From JAGVPT01 sp964384415 (GTDB lineage: Bacteria; Bacteroidota; Ignavibacteria; UBA10030; UBA8401), in assembly GCA_964384415.1 (NCBI GenBank), contig CAYLMV010000004.1:1-64000 (forward strand): 64,000 nt of DNA, in the 5' to 3' direction. The notes below the pieces were generated by a model that saw only the letters and a list, made by a program, of their open reading frames with translations, had not been told where the DNA came from and did no database searches. Position numbers and translations under genes: made by a program. Positions 45,702 to 53,734 of this stretch are shown here, piece after piece (positions within the stretch are counted from its first letter, which is position 1; every line of letters begins with the position of its first letter).

Positions 45702-46508
45702 TTAGATTGATACCGAGTAACCTGCCGCTTTTAATTCCTTGATGAGGCTGAAACTGATTTCTTCCAGCTTCACGACAATTTCTTTTTTCTGTACGCCGGG
45801 AATGTTTTTCGGCACCTGACTGTCTTTCGGATAGATGCAGCAGACCCTGTTCGGACCTATTTTCCCGACGAGATATCCCAACTCGTACATCGCACTCGGA
45901 ATATCGTCCGCCGGAACGAGATAAAACGCGAAGTGCGTTGGCGGCTGTTTGTCGAAACTGGTAAGGAGCGCATCGCTTCCGCCGCCCGTGCGCTGATACA
46001 CGGACGCCTCGATACCAAGCTCCTTGAGGAATGCGACGAGCTGCTGAAGAAGCGGATTATTCGCCGCAGAGACAATGAAGACGCGATTGCTGGCCGTTGG
46101 CGTCGTTTTCGCCGGAGCAGTTTTGGGGACCTCCACAACTTTTGGCTTCTCGGCTTCCAAGGGCGGTTTGGGGGACGGCGGTTCGGCCGGCGCTTTGACC
46201 GGTGCTGGTTCTACATGTGCCGGCGCAGAGGTCTCGGCAATCTTCAAGGCATCCTTGAGGGCATCGTTCACTTTCTGAGCGGAGGACTGATAGAAGTACG
46301 CCCCGTTCTCGTCGTTTGCTATCTGTGCGCGGATACCTGCCCCTTTCTCGCCGCACTTTGCAAGAGCGTCGAGACAATTTTTCCGCCAGAGGAGATACTG
46401 GCTCTGCATCTTTGCGTTGTACCCGGAGAACTCGAGACCTCCCTCGGGAACAAGCTTATCTCCCTGTTGAATCAATTCCCGAATTTTAGCCGCTAATGCT
46501 GCATCCAT
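45702..46508 (-). CDS. TIR-like nucleotide-binding domain protein within the menaquinone operon
   Basis: The ATG at 46508 is used; upstream in-frame codons lie in the preceding gene. The 268-aa protein has an N-terminal helical domain (1-95, 'LVPEGGLEFSGYNAKMQSQY'), a Pro/Ala/Lys-rich linker (95-140), and a C-terminal TIR-like domain (141-268). The last contains 'NRVFIVSAANNPLLQQLVAF', 'LKELGIEASVYQRTGGG', 'YELGYLVGKIGPNRVCCIYP' and 'DIPGV'-like 'KNIPGVQKKEIVV'. This matches the Cap12/PF10137 'predicted nucleotide-binding' group, often NAD-consuming effectors. The putative catalytic Glu (Glu209 of YELG) is kept. The Arg/Gln-rich segment that usually precedes FELG is missing, so activity is uncertain. 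It lies 19 bp after mqnE-mqnA and 14 bp before mqnC, clearly in the operon. Confidence 0.72.
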   Translation of the reverse strand: MDAALAAKIRELIQQGDKLVPEGGLEFSGYNAKMQSQYLLWRKNCLDALAKCGEKGAGIRAQIANDENGAYFYQSSAQKVNDALKDALKIAETSAPAHVEPAPVKAPAEPPSPKPPLEAEKPKVVEVPKTAPAKTTPTASNRVFIVSAANNPLLQQLVAFLKELGIEASVYQRTGGGSDALLTSFDKQPPTHFAFYLVPADDIPSAMYELGYLVGKIGPNRVCCIYPKDSQVPKNIPGVQKKEIVVKLEEISFSLIKELKAAGYSVSI

Positions 46509-46527
46509 GATCAGAGTGTAGGGTTTG

Positions 46528-48396
46528 TCAACCAGGTTGAATAGATACTTCGATCTCTTCGTAGAGCTTTCGGAACACCTCCATTGCCGTTCTTTCCCGT
46601 TCGCCGAGCCGGTAGTTGAATCCTTCAAGATATTCTTGCGTCTCGGAAGGCGTTAATCCGATTTGTTTACCGTGAAGCGCTCCCACAATATCGAGCCTTG
46701 CTTCGTTTCTGTCGAGGGCAGTTTCCAACAAGATCTGCAATTCCGATTTCTTCTCCGCTGAGAGCGACTTCTTAACGGCCCAAGCTGCAAAGACAAATGG
46801 AAGTTTTTGCCACTCGTACCATTCTCTCGCAAGGTCGAACACGAGTTCGAATCCGGGGAGCCCGTACTTATTCCGCCGAAGCGCCTCATCGCCGATGAGG
46901 AGCACCGCATCGTACGAACTGTAGTCGTTTACTCCCGAATGCAATCTGGCAAACGTGGCGCGGACCCCGTGCTTCTTCAGCAGGAGTACTTGAAGTAGCC
47001 GGATCGACGTCGCCGTGTCGTCGGTAATGCCGATGCGTTTTCCTTCCAGGTCGCCCCATCCTTCTTTCGAGAAGAGCATGACGCTTTTCACCTGGTCGCG
47101 CGTCGCGATGCAATAATTCATCAGTTCAAGGGTGTCGTCCTGCGAAAAATAATCCATCAGAGAAAAAATGCCGGCATCGATTTCCCCCTTCGATGCGAGT
47201 TCGCCCATCCTGCGGGGGACCACCGGCAGAATTTTGAATTGCCGCTTTTCGAACCCCGCGTAGAAGGGGACAGAATTCAGGTACGGGATTTTGCCGATGA
47301 CGTTATCTGTGTGCAGGCGGAGAGGGTTGTAGTAGGCGTCGCGTTCGACCGGTATTTTCCCAGCATCTCTGATGATCTTGATGATCTGCTCTTTGGCCAG
47401 GCTCATCGGGCTTACGGCTCCGGCATCGTGGGCGATGTTCTCGCCGCCGACAATACCGTCCATATCGTCCGCCCCGAAGTTCAGCGCTACCGAGGCGACT
47501 TCTTCCGTGAGCATGACCCAGTATGCTTTGATGTGTGGAAAATTATCCAGCATCAAGCGGGAAACAGCGATCGTTTTGAGATCGTCGATCGCAGAGGTGA
47601 ATTCATTTTTCGGTTTGATGCCCGTGACCCCGGGCTGGAACGCCAGAGGTATGAACGTAAGGAATCCGCCCGTCTCGTCCTGCGCCTCCCGGAGCTTCAT
47701 CATGTGCACGACCCGCTCTTCGTACGTCTCGATGTGGCCGTAGAGGAGAGTTGAGTTTGTAGGGATTCCGAGTTTATGCGCGGTTCGATGGACTTCGAAC
47801 CACGTTCTTGCACCGATCTTTTGATTGAAAAGAAGTTTTCGCACTCTCTCGGAAAAGACCTCAGCGCCGCCGCCGGGCATGGTGCGCAAGCCGGCCTCTT
47901 TGAGTTGAAGCAGGACCTCCTCGATAGGCATCTTGAATTTTTTGTGGAAGAAATCAATCTCGACGGCGGTGAACGCCTTCACATCAACGGCGGGGAAGTT
48001 CTTCTTTATCTGCCTCACCATATCGAGGTAATAATTCCATTCCCAGTCGGGGTGAAGCCCCCCGGTGATATGCACTTCTTGAATCTCCGGGGTCAGTTTG
48101 GCGAGTATGCTTTCTATCGTCATCTCGTAGGCGTTCGGCTTCCCCGGCTTCGTCGCAAAATCACAGAATTTGCACGAAAGAACGCAGATGTTGGTCGGCT
48201 CGATCTTCTGGTTCAGCACAAAGTAAATTGAATCGCCGCTCTTTTGCTGCTGAACCGCATGAGCCATTTTGCCGACCGAGACGAGATCGGGGGAGTTGAA
48301 CATCGTCACGCCGTCGGCGAGTGAGAGCCGAATGCCGTTCTGGACTTTGTCCCAGATCGGGACGAGCTGCTGATCTCTAAAAATTATATCGATCAC
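46528..48396 (-). CDS. mqnE-mqnA: Fusion of aminofutalosine synthase (MqnE) and chorismate dehydratase (MqnA)
   Basis: One uninterrupted 622-aa frame carries two enzymes. Residues 1 to about 365 are radical-SAM MqnE: 'LNQKIEPTNICVLSCKFCDF' with Cys71, Cys75, Cys78, 'EVHITGGLHPDWEWNYYLD' and 'LRTMPGGGAEVFSERV'. Residues about 366-622 are MqnA: 'IGKIPYLNSVPFYAGFEKRQ', 'GEIDAGIFSLMDYF', 'VLLIGDEALRRNKYG' and 'KLPFVFAAWAVKKSL'. MqnA dehydrates chorismate to 3-enolpyruvylbenzoate and MqnE joins that product to S-adenosylmethionine, so consecutive steps share one polypeptide. The GTG at 48396 is chosen because it lies 19 bp after the ubiD-like stop with GTGAG upstream and gives a normal MqnE N-terminus. 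The order is reversed relative to the pathway. Confidence 0.9.
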   Translation of the reverse strand: MIDIIFRDQQLVPIWDKVQNGIRLSLADGVTMFNSPDLVSVGKMAHAVQQQKSGDSIYFVLNQKIEPTNICVLSCKFCDFATKPGKPNAYEMTIESILAKLTPEIQEVHITGGLHPDWEWNYYLDMVRQIKKNFPAVDVKAFTAVEIDFFHKKFKMPIEEVLLQLKEAGLRTMPGGGAEVFSERVRKLLFNQKIGARTWFEVHRTAHKLGIPTNSTLLYGHIETYEERVVHMMKLREAQDETGGFLTFIPLAFQPGVTGIKPKNEFTSAIDDLKTIAVSRLMLDNFPHIKAYWVMLTEEVASVALNFGADDMDGIVGGENIAHDAGAVSPMSLAKEQIIKIIRDAGKIPVERDAYYNPLRLHTDNVIGKIPYLNSVPFYAGFEKRQFKILPVVPRRMGELASKGEIDAGIFSLMDYFSQDDTLELMNYCIATRDQVKSVMLFSKEGWGDLEGKRIGITDDTATSIRLLQVLLLKKHGVRATFARLHSGVNDYSSYDAVLLIGDEALRRNKYGLPGFELVFDLAREWYEWQKLPFVFAAWAVKKSLSAEKKSELQILLETALDRNEARLDIVGALHGKQIGLTPSETQEYLEGFNYRLGERERTAMEVFRKLYEEIEVSIQPG

Positions 48397-48415
48397 AAAA
48401 ATCTCACGTTTACGG

Positions 48416-50188
48416 TTATTTCCAGTATTCGTCCCAACGTTGATCCACGAGCCTGACGATCTTCTCGTCCATAAGGAGAGGATCGGGATAGCCTGGTTTC
48501 CATGTTGCATCGATGCCGAGGGTTCCATGGTAGACGGGGGAGATGCCGACCAGCTTTTGTTCCCTAAATTGAACGTCTCTTTCGCAGTCGAAACGCGTAA
48601 AGATTCCCCAAATATAACTCTCCTGGCGATGAATATCCACATCCGGGCTCACGACCGCGAGAAGTTTAATGCCATCGATGATCGGCGATCTCAGGAGTCT
48701 TTTCAACACGGCTCCGCCTTCATGCTTCACCTTGACGATCAACAGCGTATCCTCGATGATGATCGTTTCCACTATCCTTCGGTCATGCTCGGGCAGCTGG
48801 GCAATGAAGTGCTGCGTCTTTCGCGGTACCCGGAACCTGCTTCTCGGCCGCTGTTTTCTCGTTGCATCGACAATCATCTTGCTTCCGAGATTCATTTTAT
48901 ACGATGTGAAATCGAGCGTGTCCAACGGCACCTTCGGCAGCAGCATGAAATCGAAATGCGGATCAAAATTTTCGCGCACGGCTCGAAGGACCGAAGGAAA
49001 ATCTCTCGGGTCCACTTCTTCCGGGACGGTGACAAGGCATTTCGTGAGGGAGAGCTGTTGTGTGCCCATTAATCCCAGGGCCGTTTTCATCCCTTCTTTT
49101 TGGTATCGCTCCTCGACGGAGACAGCGAGGAAGTTATGAAACCCTGCCTCGTAGTACGCCCAAAGGCCCTTGACTTCGGTGTGAAGCAGTTTCGCGAGGG
49201 GACCGAGAATTCTCTGCGTTGCGTCGCCGAGGAATTTGTCCTCCATCGGCGGGATGCCGACGATGGTGGCCGGATAGATCGGATCTCGCCGGTGTGTCAT
49301 CGCGGTAATATGAAATACCGGAAACTCTGCCGCCGCAGAGTAATGTCCAAAATGATCGCCAAACGGTCCCTCGGTCCGTCGCTCCTTTGGAGGGACGATT
49401 CCTTCGAGAATGAATTCTGCATTTGCGGGGACGTTGATGGAGATCGAACGACCGCCGACAAGCTGCGTGCTTTTTTTTCGGAGGAACCCGGCAAACATCG
49501 CCTCGTCGATCCCCTCCGGCAGAGGGGCGACGGTTGCCAGGAGCAAGGCCGGGTCAGTCCCGAGGGCGACGGCGACTTCCAGCGGCCTGTCGAGTTTCAT
49601 CGATTGGAAAAAATGGAAGCCGCCTCCTTTCTGGATCTGCCAATGCATGCCGGTTGTCCGTCCGTCGAAAACGTGCATCCGGTACATGCCGATGTTTCGT
49701 TTGCTGTTGCGCGGATCGTACGTAACGACCTGCGGCAATGTGATAAACCGTCCTCCATCCTGGGGCCAGCACTGGATGATTGGTAACTCACCCAGGTTTG
49801 GATTCTCGACAACTTCCTGAGAGGGGGCGATGCTGATGTCGCTCGTTCTTGAAGAGAGGAAGCGCCGTAGCATTGCGCGATGTTTCGTGAGGGACTTTGC
49901 GCTGGGGGGGATGGCGTGCTCGAAGAAGGAAATGAGTTCTTCGCCCAGGCGGTCCGGATGTTCGCCGAGTGCAAGCTCAATACGCCGCTCGCTCGCCAAC
50001 GTGTTGATGACGAGAGGATATTTTGCTCCCTTCACCTTTTCGAAGTAGAGAGCCGGTTTTCCTTCCCTCAACGCACGAATCGCAATCTCGGAAATCTCAA
50101 GGATGGGGTCGACCTCGACTTTTACCCGATGGAGTTCTCCGGACTTCTCGAGGTATTGGACAAATTCACGAAGAGCGGTAAATCGCAT
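48416..50188 (-). CDS. mqnL: UbiD-family decarboxylase of the futalosine pathway (MqnL-like)
   Basis: This 590-aa member of the UbiD family has 'GMHWQIQKGGGFHFFQSMK' (prenyl-FMN region), the active-site block 'RTEGPFGDHFGHYSAAAEFP' and 'AIVGIPP'-like 'ATIVGIPPMEDKFLGDATQ'. It needs prenylated FMN made by the adjacent UbiX. In this operon it should decarboxylate the prenylated 1,4-dihydroxy-6-naphthoate, the step after MqnP. It begins 5 bp after ubiX and ends 19 bp before mqnE-mqnA. A stand-alone role on another aromatic acid is unlikely given the neighbours. Confidence 0.9.
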   Translation of the reverse strand: MRFTALREFVQYLEKSGELHRVKVEVDPILEISEIAIRALREGKPALYFEKVKGAKYPLVINTLASERRIELALGEHPDRLGEELISFFEHAIPPSAKSLTKHRAMLRRFLSSRTSDISIAPSQEVVENPNLGELPIIQCWPQDGGRFITLPQVVTYDPRNSKRNIGMYRMHVFDGRTTGMHWQIQKGGGFHFFQSMKLDRPLEVAVALGTDPALLLATVAPLPEGIDEAMFAGFLRKKSTQLVGGRSISINVPANAEFILEGIVPPKERRTEGPFGDHFGHYSAAAEFPVFHITAMTHRRDPIYPATIVGIPPMEDKFLGDATQRILGPLAKLLHTEVKGLWAYYEAGFHNFLAVSVEERYQKEGMKTALGLMGTQQLSLTKCLVTVPEEVDPRDFPSVLRAVRENFDPHFDFMLLPKVPLDTLDFTSYKMNLGSKMIVDATRKQRPRSRFRVPRKTQHFIAQLPEHDRRIVETIIIEDTLLIVKVKHEGGAVLKRLLRSPIIDGIKLLAVVSPDVDIHRQESYIWGIFTRFDCERDVQFREQKLVGISPVYHGTLGIDATWKPGYPDPLLMDEKIVRLVDQRWDEYWK

Positions 50189-50193
50189 GGAGG

Positions 50194-50745
50194 TTATTCC
50201 AGTTCTTCGGCTCTCCAGCCCTTTGATGTTCTCTCGCCGAGAACTCCGAGGAGTTTATCGGTGAAGGCCGAAATGTATTCATCGACAGACTTGGGGACAA
50301 AATAGAGCGGCGGGGATATTGGCATGATGACGGCCCCGTTTCGCGACAGCTGCGCGCATTGTTCGAGCGATGTCGTGGATAGCGGAGTCTCACGGACGCA
50401 AAGTACTAATTTAAACCTCTCCTTCAAGGCAACCTGAGCGGACCGCGTAATTAACGTATCGCCGATACCCGAAGCAATTTTTCCGAGTGTGGATGTTGAG
50501 CATGGCAGAATAACGCAGGCGTCGACATGATTGGAGCCTGAAGCGATCGGAGCGGCAAGGTCATCGTTCGAAAACTGGCGCTTCACAAACGGCTGAAGGT
50601 CTTTCTCGCTGAGGTTCAATTCATCTTTCAGCAGTATTTTTCCCCATTTGCTCATGACGAGATATTTTTCCGAACTCGATTGCCTGAGAAAATCGAGCGC
50701 AAACGCCGCTCCCGACGAGCCGGTGATACCGACGACAATCTTCAT
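50194..50745 (-). CDS. ubiX: Flavin prenyltransferase (UbiX family)
   Basis: This 183-aa flavoprotein has family signatures 'VVGITGSSGAAFALDFL' (FMN phosphate loop), 'ACVILPCSTSTLGKIASGIG' and 'LCVRETPLSTTSLEQCAQL'. It builds the prenyl-FMN cofactor for the UbiD-like enzyme encoded next. Its ATG overlaps the TGA of mqnP by 4 bp. In futalosine-pathway literature this partner is called MqnM. Confidence 0.95.
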   Translation of the reverse strand: MKIVVGITGSSGAAFALDFLRQSSSEKYLVMSKWGKILLKDELNLSEKDLQPFVKRQFSNDDLAAPIASGSNHVDACVILPCSTSTLGKIASGIGDTLITRSAQVALKERFKLVLCVRETPLSTTSLEQCAQLSRNGAVIMPISPPLYFVPKSVDEYISAFTDKLLGVLGERTSKGWRAEELE

Positions 50746-51575
50746 GAGATTACCGTCGGAAGAATGACCATCGCAAAGATGTTGAAGCCCAGCAAGATGT
50801 TGATCCTAAAGAAGGCAAGCTCGACGTCATCCGCTTTCTTCTGCTCCAGGAACAGCAGCAGCCCGCTCAGAAGGAGGGGCGGAACGGCAACGAGTCCCTT
50901 GAGTGAATGGAAAAACAGAACCACGAGGACGAGGAAGGCGAGAAAATGAAGCCCTGCCGATATTTGCAGCGCGCGCTCTTTGCCAAACCGGGAAGGGAAG
51001 GAAAAGAGATTCGCTCCGCGGTCGAACTGTTCGTCCAATGTGGAGTAGATGATATCAAAACCGGATCCCCAAAAAAGGACAAACGTGGGAAGGATCAGGC
51101 CGGTGCTGAGGTTCGCGAATGATCCGGTGATCGCGAACCATCCTCCCAGGGGAGCCATTGCCATGCCAAGTCCGACTCCAAAGTGTGCGAGCGGCGTGAA
51201 GCGTTTGAGATAGGGATAGACAATAAACACGAACAGGGGAATCGGCGAGAGACGAAAACAGAAATCAGAAATCTGATATGCTGCCGCCAGATATAAGAAA
51301 AGAGCGCCAGTTAAAACGATGGAGACTTGCCAAAGAGTCAGCTTGCCGCTCGGCAATTCGCGACCCGTGGTTCGGGGATTTCTTTTGTCAATCTCCCTGT
51401 CTATGATCCTGTTCAACGTCATGGCTACCGTCCGTGCGCCGACGGAGGCGAGAAGAACCAGAAGAAGCAGCTCGTTGGACGGTTTTTCTTTGGAGGCCAG
51501 AAACACGCCGCTGTAGATCATCGGAAGCGTAAAGAGGGCGTGCTCTATTTTGATGAAATTGAGGAGCTTTTTCAA
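50742..51575 (-). CDS. mqnP: UbiA-family prenyltransferase of menaquinone synthesis (MqnP-like)
   Basis: This 277-aa membrane protein has about eight or nine helices and two Asp-rich motifs: 'LNRIIDREIDKRNPRT' (near residue 54) and 'DIIYSTLDEQFDRGANL' (near residue 178). These bind the Mg-diphosphate of the polyprenyl donor. In this operon it should prenylate 1,4-dihydroxy-6-naphthoate. The start is TTG at 51575: the resulting N-terminus ('MKKLLNFIKIEHALFTLP') matches family members and no ATG lies nearby. It is the first gene of the minus-strand operon and is served by the promoter at 51644-51672. Confidence 0.9.
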   Translation of the reverse strand: MKKLLNFIKIEHALFTLPMIYSGVFLASKEKPSNELLLLVLLASVGARTVAMTLNRIIDREIDKRNPRTTGRELPSGKLTLWQVSIVLTGALFLYLAAAYQISDFCFRLSPIPLFVFIVYPYLKRFTPLAHFGVGLGMAMAPLGGWFAITGSFANLSTGLILPTFVLFWGSGFDIIYSTLDEQFDRGANLFSFPSRFGKERALQISAGLHFLAFLVLVVLFFHSLKGLVAVPPLLLSGLLLFLEQKKADDVELAFFRINILLGFNIFAMVILPTVIS

Positions 51576-51643
51576 TCAATCAGGGAGATAATTTAGATGC
51601 GCATACGGATGTTTTTCCGGGCTGCAAAGGCAATTGCCGGACA

Positions 51644-51672
51644 AATTTACCCAAAAAAAAACAGCGAGTCAA
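51644..51672 (-). promoter_or_regulatory. Promoter of the minus-strand menaquinone operon
   Basis: On the minus strand TTGACT (51672-51667) and TAAATT (51649-51644) are separated by exactly 17 bp containing a T9 tract. Transcription would start near 51637, giving a leader of about 60 nt before mqnP. Confidence 0.65.
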
Positions 51673-51716
51673 GACAGGAAAGTGCGGAGGAAGCTTCGGT
51701 TTGAACTTGCGCCTCA

Positions 51717-51794
51717 AACCTTGCGAAGGCTTCCTTTGACGAGCAATGCGAGAACGAGGGATCCGAAAATTGGAAAGGAAACCTTCGCAAGGTT
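51717..51794. repeat. Long inverted repeat with 21-bp arms between divergent operons
   Basis: Arm 51717-51737 (AACCTTGCGAAGG, one base, TTCCTTT) is the reverse complement of 51774-51794 with a single mismatch, around a 36-bp loop. A competing hairpin can form from 51689-51694 and nearby (GGAAGC...GGTTTGA with TCAAACC...GCTTCC). It lies between the mqn operon promoter and the icd promoter and could be a regulatory element or a palindromic repeat insertion. Confidence 0.7.
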
Positions 51795-51838
51795 CCGCAT
51801 ACGGGATCAGCCGCAGTAACGCTGAGGTCTCTATCTAT

Positions 51839-51867
51839 TTGGAACTCCAAGTCACTTTTTGTATATT
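51839..51867 (+). promoter_or_regulatory. Promoter of the isocitrate dehydrogenase gene
   Basis: TTGGAA (51839-51844), a 17-bp spacer and TATATT (51862-51867) give a start near 51874, 28 nt upstream of the ATG at 51902. Confidence 0.65.
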
Positions 51868-51901
51868 TTGAAAACTTCATGCCGAAAAGACTCAACTCCA
51901 A

Positions 51902-52921
51902 ATGCACACAGTAACTCTTATTCCCGGCGACGGAATTGGCCCGAGCATTGCCGAAGCGGCTTGCCGGGTTATCGAGGCGACGGGGGTGAAAATTCAATGG
52001 GAAACTGCCCATGCGGGCATGACGGCGATCGAAATGTACAAGGACCCGATCCCCGAATCGACGGTGGCGTCGATTCAGAAGAACAAAGTCGCTTTGAAAG
52101 GACCCCTTACGACGATGAGCGGCAAGGGATTCCGGAGTGTTAACGTTGCATTGAGGAAGGAATTTGATCTCTTTGTCAATCTTCGTCCGGCGAAGTCGTT
52201 TGAGGGCGTGGCTTCTCGGTACAAGAATGTCGACCTCGTGATGTTTCGGGAAAACATTGAAGAGTTTTACTCCGGTATCGAGCACTACATCGATGCCCAG
52301 AAGAGCGCCGCTGAAACAATCGGCATCGTGACGCGGTTCGGCTCCGAAAGAATTGTCCGTGCGGCCTTTGAGTACGCCCGGAAGAACGGCAGAAAGAAAG
52401 TGACGATTGTCCACAAGGCGAACATCATGAAGTTCTCCGGCGGACTCTTTCTCGAGGTTGCGCGGGAAGTTTCTCAGAAATATCCCGAGATTGGCGCGGA
52501 GGACCGGATCGTCGACAACATGGCAATGCAGCTTGTCCTTAATCCTTCACAGTTCGACGTTATTGTGACAACAAATCTGTTCGGAGACATCCTCTCCGAC
52601 CTCTGCTCGGGCCTGGTTGGCGGACTTGGGCTCGCTCCGGGCGCGAACATCGGCGCCAACGCGGCAATCTTCGAAGCGGTGCACGGCAGCGCGCCCGACA
52701 TCGCCGGAAAAAATATCGCCAACCCCTGCGCAATTATCCTGGCCGGCGCCATGATGCTCGACCATCTTGGTGAAACAGAAGCTGCTGCTAAGGTGAACGC
52801 CGCCGTCGAAGATGTTTTGAAACGAGGAATACACGTCACTCGTGACCTTGATCCGCACTCGACCACCGGAACCAGCGAAATGGCCGATGCACTTATCGCT
52901 CATATCAGATCAACTTCCTAA
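51902..52921 (+). CDS. icd: NAD-type isocitrate dehydrogenase
   Basis: This 339-aa protein of the isocitrate/isopropylmalate dehydrogenase family opens with 'VTLIPGDGIGPSIAEAACRV'. It has the short NAD-type isocitrate pattern 'NVALRKEFDLFVNLRPAKSF', 'FRENIEEFYSGIEHY' and 'KANIMKFSGGLF'. The C-terminal metal and cofactor block includes 'TTNLFGDILSDLCSGLVGGL' and 'FEAVHGSAPDIAGKNIANP'. It converts isocitrate to 2-oxoglutarate in the TCA cycle; homoisocitrate or 3-isopropylmalate activity is less likely because of the arginine pattern near 'RPAKS'. The next gene starts 9 bp later. Confidence 0.88.
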   Translation: MHTVTLIPGDGIGPSIAEAACRVIEATGVKIQWETAHAGMTAIEMYKDPIPESTVASIQKNKVALKGPLTTMSGKGFRSVNVALRKEFDLFVNLRPAKSFEGVASRYKNVDLVMFRENIEEFYSGIEHYIDAQKSAAETIGIVTRFGSERIVRAAFEYARKNGRKKVTIVHKANIMKFSGGLFLEVAREVSQKYPEIGAEDRIVDNMAMQLVLNPSQFDVIVTTNLFGDILSDLCSGLVGGLGLAPGANIGANAAIFEAVHGSAPDIAGKNIANPCAIILAGAMMLDHLGETEAAAKVNAAVEDVLKRGIHVTRDLDPHSTTGTSEMADALIAHIRSTS

Positions 52922-52930
52922 GAGAAAACT

Positions 52931-53719
52931 ATGAAATCGTTCGCTCATTTTATTTTGTTCGTGATGGTGACACTCTCGTTCACTCTTTCCACTGCCTCAG
53001 GCCAAACAAGAAACGTCGGCAGGGGAGTTAAAGTGACATGGTACGGCCATGCTGCATTCAAGGTCGAAACGGCGAAAGGCAAGGTAATCCTGATTGACCC
53101 ATGGCTCGACAACCCAAAAGCTCCGAGCAGCGCCCGGAACATTGACAAAGTCGATCTTATTCTCGTGACGCACGGTCATTCCGATCATATCGGCAACACC
53201 GTTGAGCTCTCGCAGAAGTTCGATGCCCCCGTTGTCTGCAATAGCGCTCTGGCCGCCTACCTGACGGGCAAAGGAGTGAAGAAGACGATCATTCTGGACT
53301 ACTCCGGTTCCTACGAAGCGGACAATGTGAAGATCGTCATGGTTCACGCAGACCATAGCTCGACGATTGAAGACGGAGGAGCAAGAATCGATGGAGGACT
53401 CGCCGCAGGATTTGTGATCCAGTGCGAGAATGGCGTGACCGTTTATCACGCGGGCGACACCGGCGTTTTCGGCGACATGAAGCTCATCGCGGATCTCTAT
53501 AAGCCGGACATCGTGATGATTCCGATCGGAGGAGTGTATACGATGGGACCCCGCGAGGCCGCGAAGGCCTGCGAGCTGCTCAATCCAAAATGTATTATAC
53601 CGATGCACTACGGAACATTTCCCGCGCTGACGGGCGCTCCCGAAGAAATGAAGGGATATTTGCCCGTCCAATTGAAGAGCAGAGTGGTGGATATACTTCC
53701 GGGCGACACGATTAACTGA
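52931..53719 (+). CDS. Exported UPF0173-type metallo-beta-lactamase-fold hydrolase
   Basis: This 262-aa protein has a signal peptide ('MKSFAHFILFVMVTLSFTLS', cleavage near 'ASG-Q'), which is unusual because most UPF0173 proteins are cytoplasmic. The metal site is intact: 'VTHGHSDHIGN' (HxHxDH at 81-86), 'VHADHSS', 'YHAGDTGVFGDM' and 'IIPMHYGTFP'. Related proteins are lactonases or esterases, but the substrate here is unknown. It lies between icd and dusB with 9 and 15 bp gaps, so the three may be co-transcribed. Confidence 0.85.
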   Translation: MKSFAHFILFVMVTLSFTLSTASGQTRNVGRGVKVTWYGHAAFKVETAKGKVILIDPWLDNPKAPSSARNIDKVDLILVTHGHSDHIGNTVELSQKFDAPVVCNSALAAYLTGKGVKKTIILDYSGSYEADNVKIVMVHADHSSTIEDGGARIDGGLAAGFVIQCENGVTVYHAGDTGVFGDMKLIADLYKPDIVMIPIGGVYTMGPREAAKACELLNPKCIIPMHYGTFPALTGAPEEMKGYLPVQLKSRVVDILPGDTIN

Positions 53720-53734
53720 CGAACTGAGAAGAAA

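Noticed and set aside
48397..48642. 82-codon N-terminal extension of mqnE-mqnA
   Set aside because: It lies inside the UbiD-like gene and adds no MqnE sequence; the GTG at 48396 gives the normal N-terminus.
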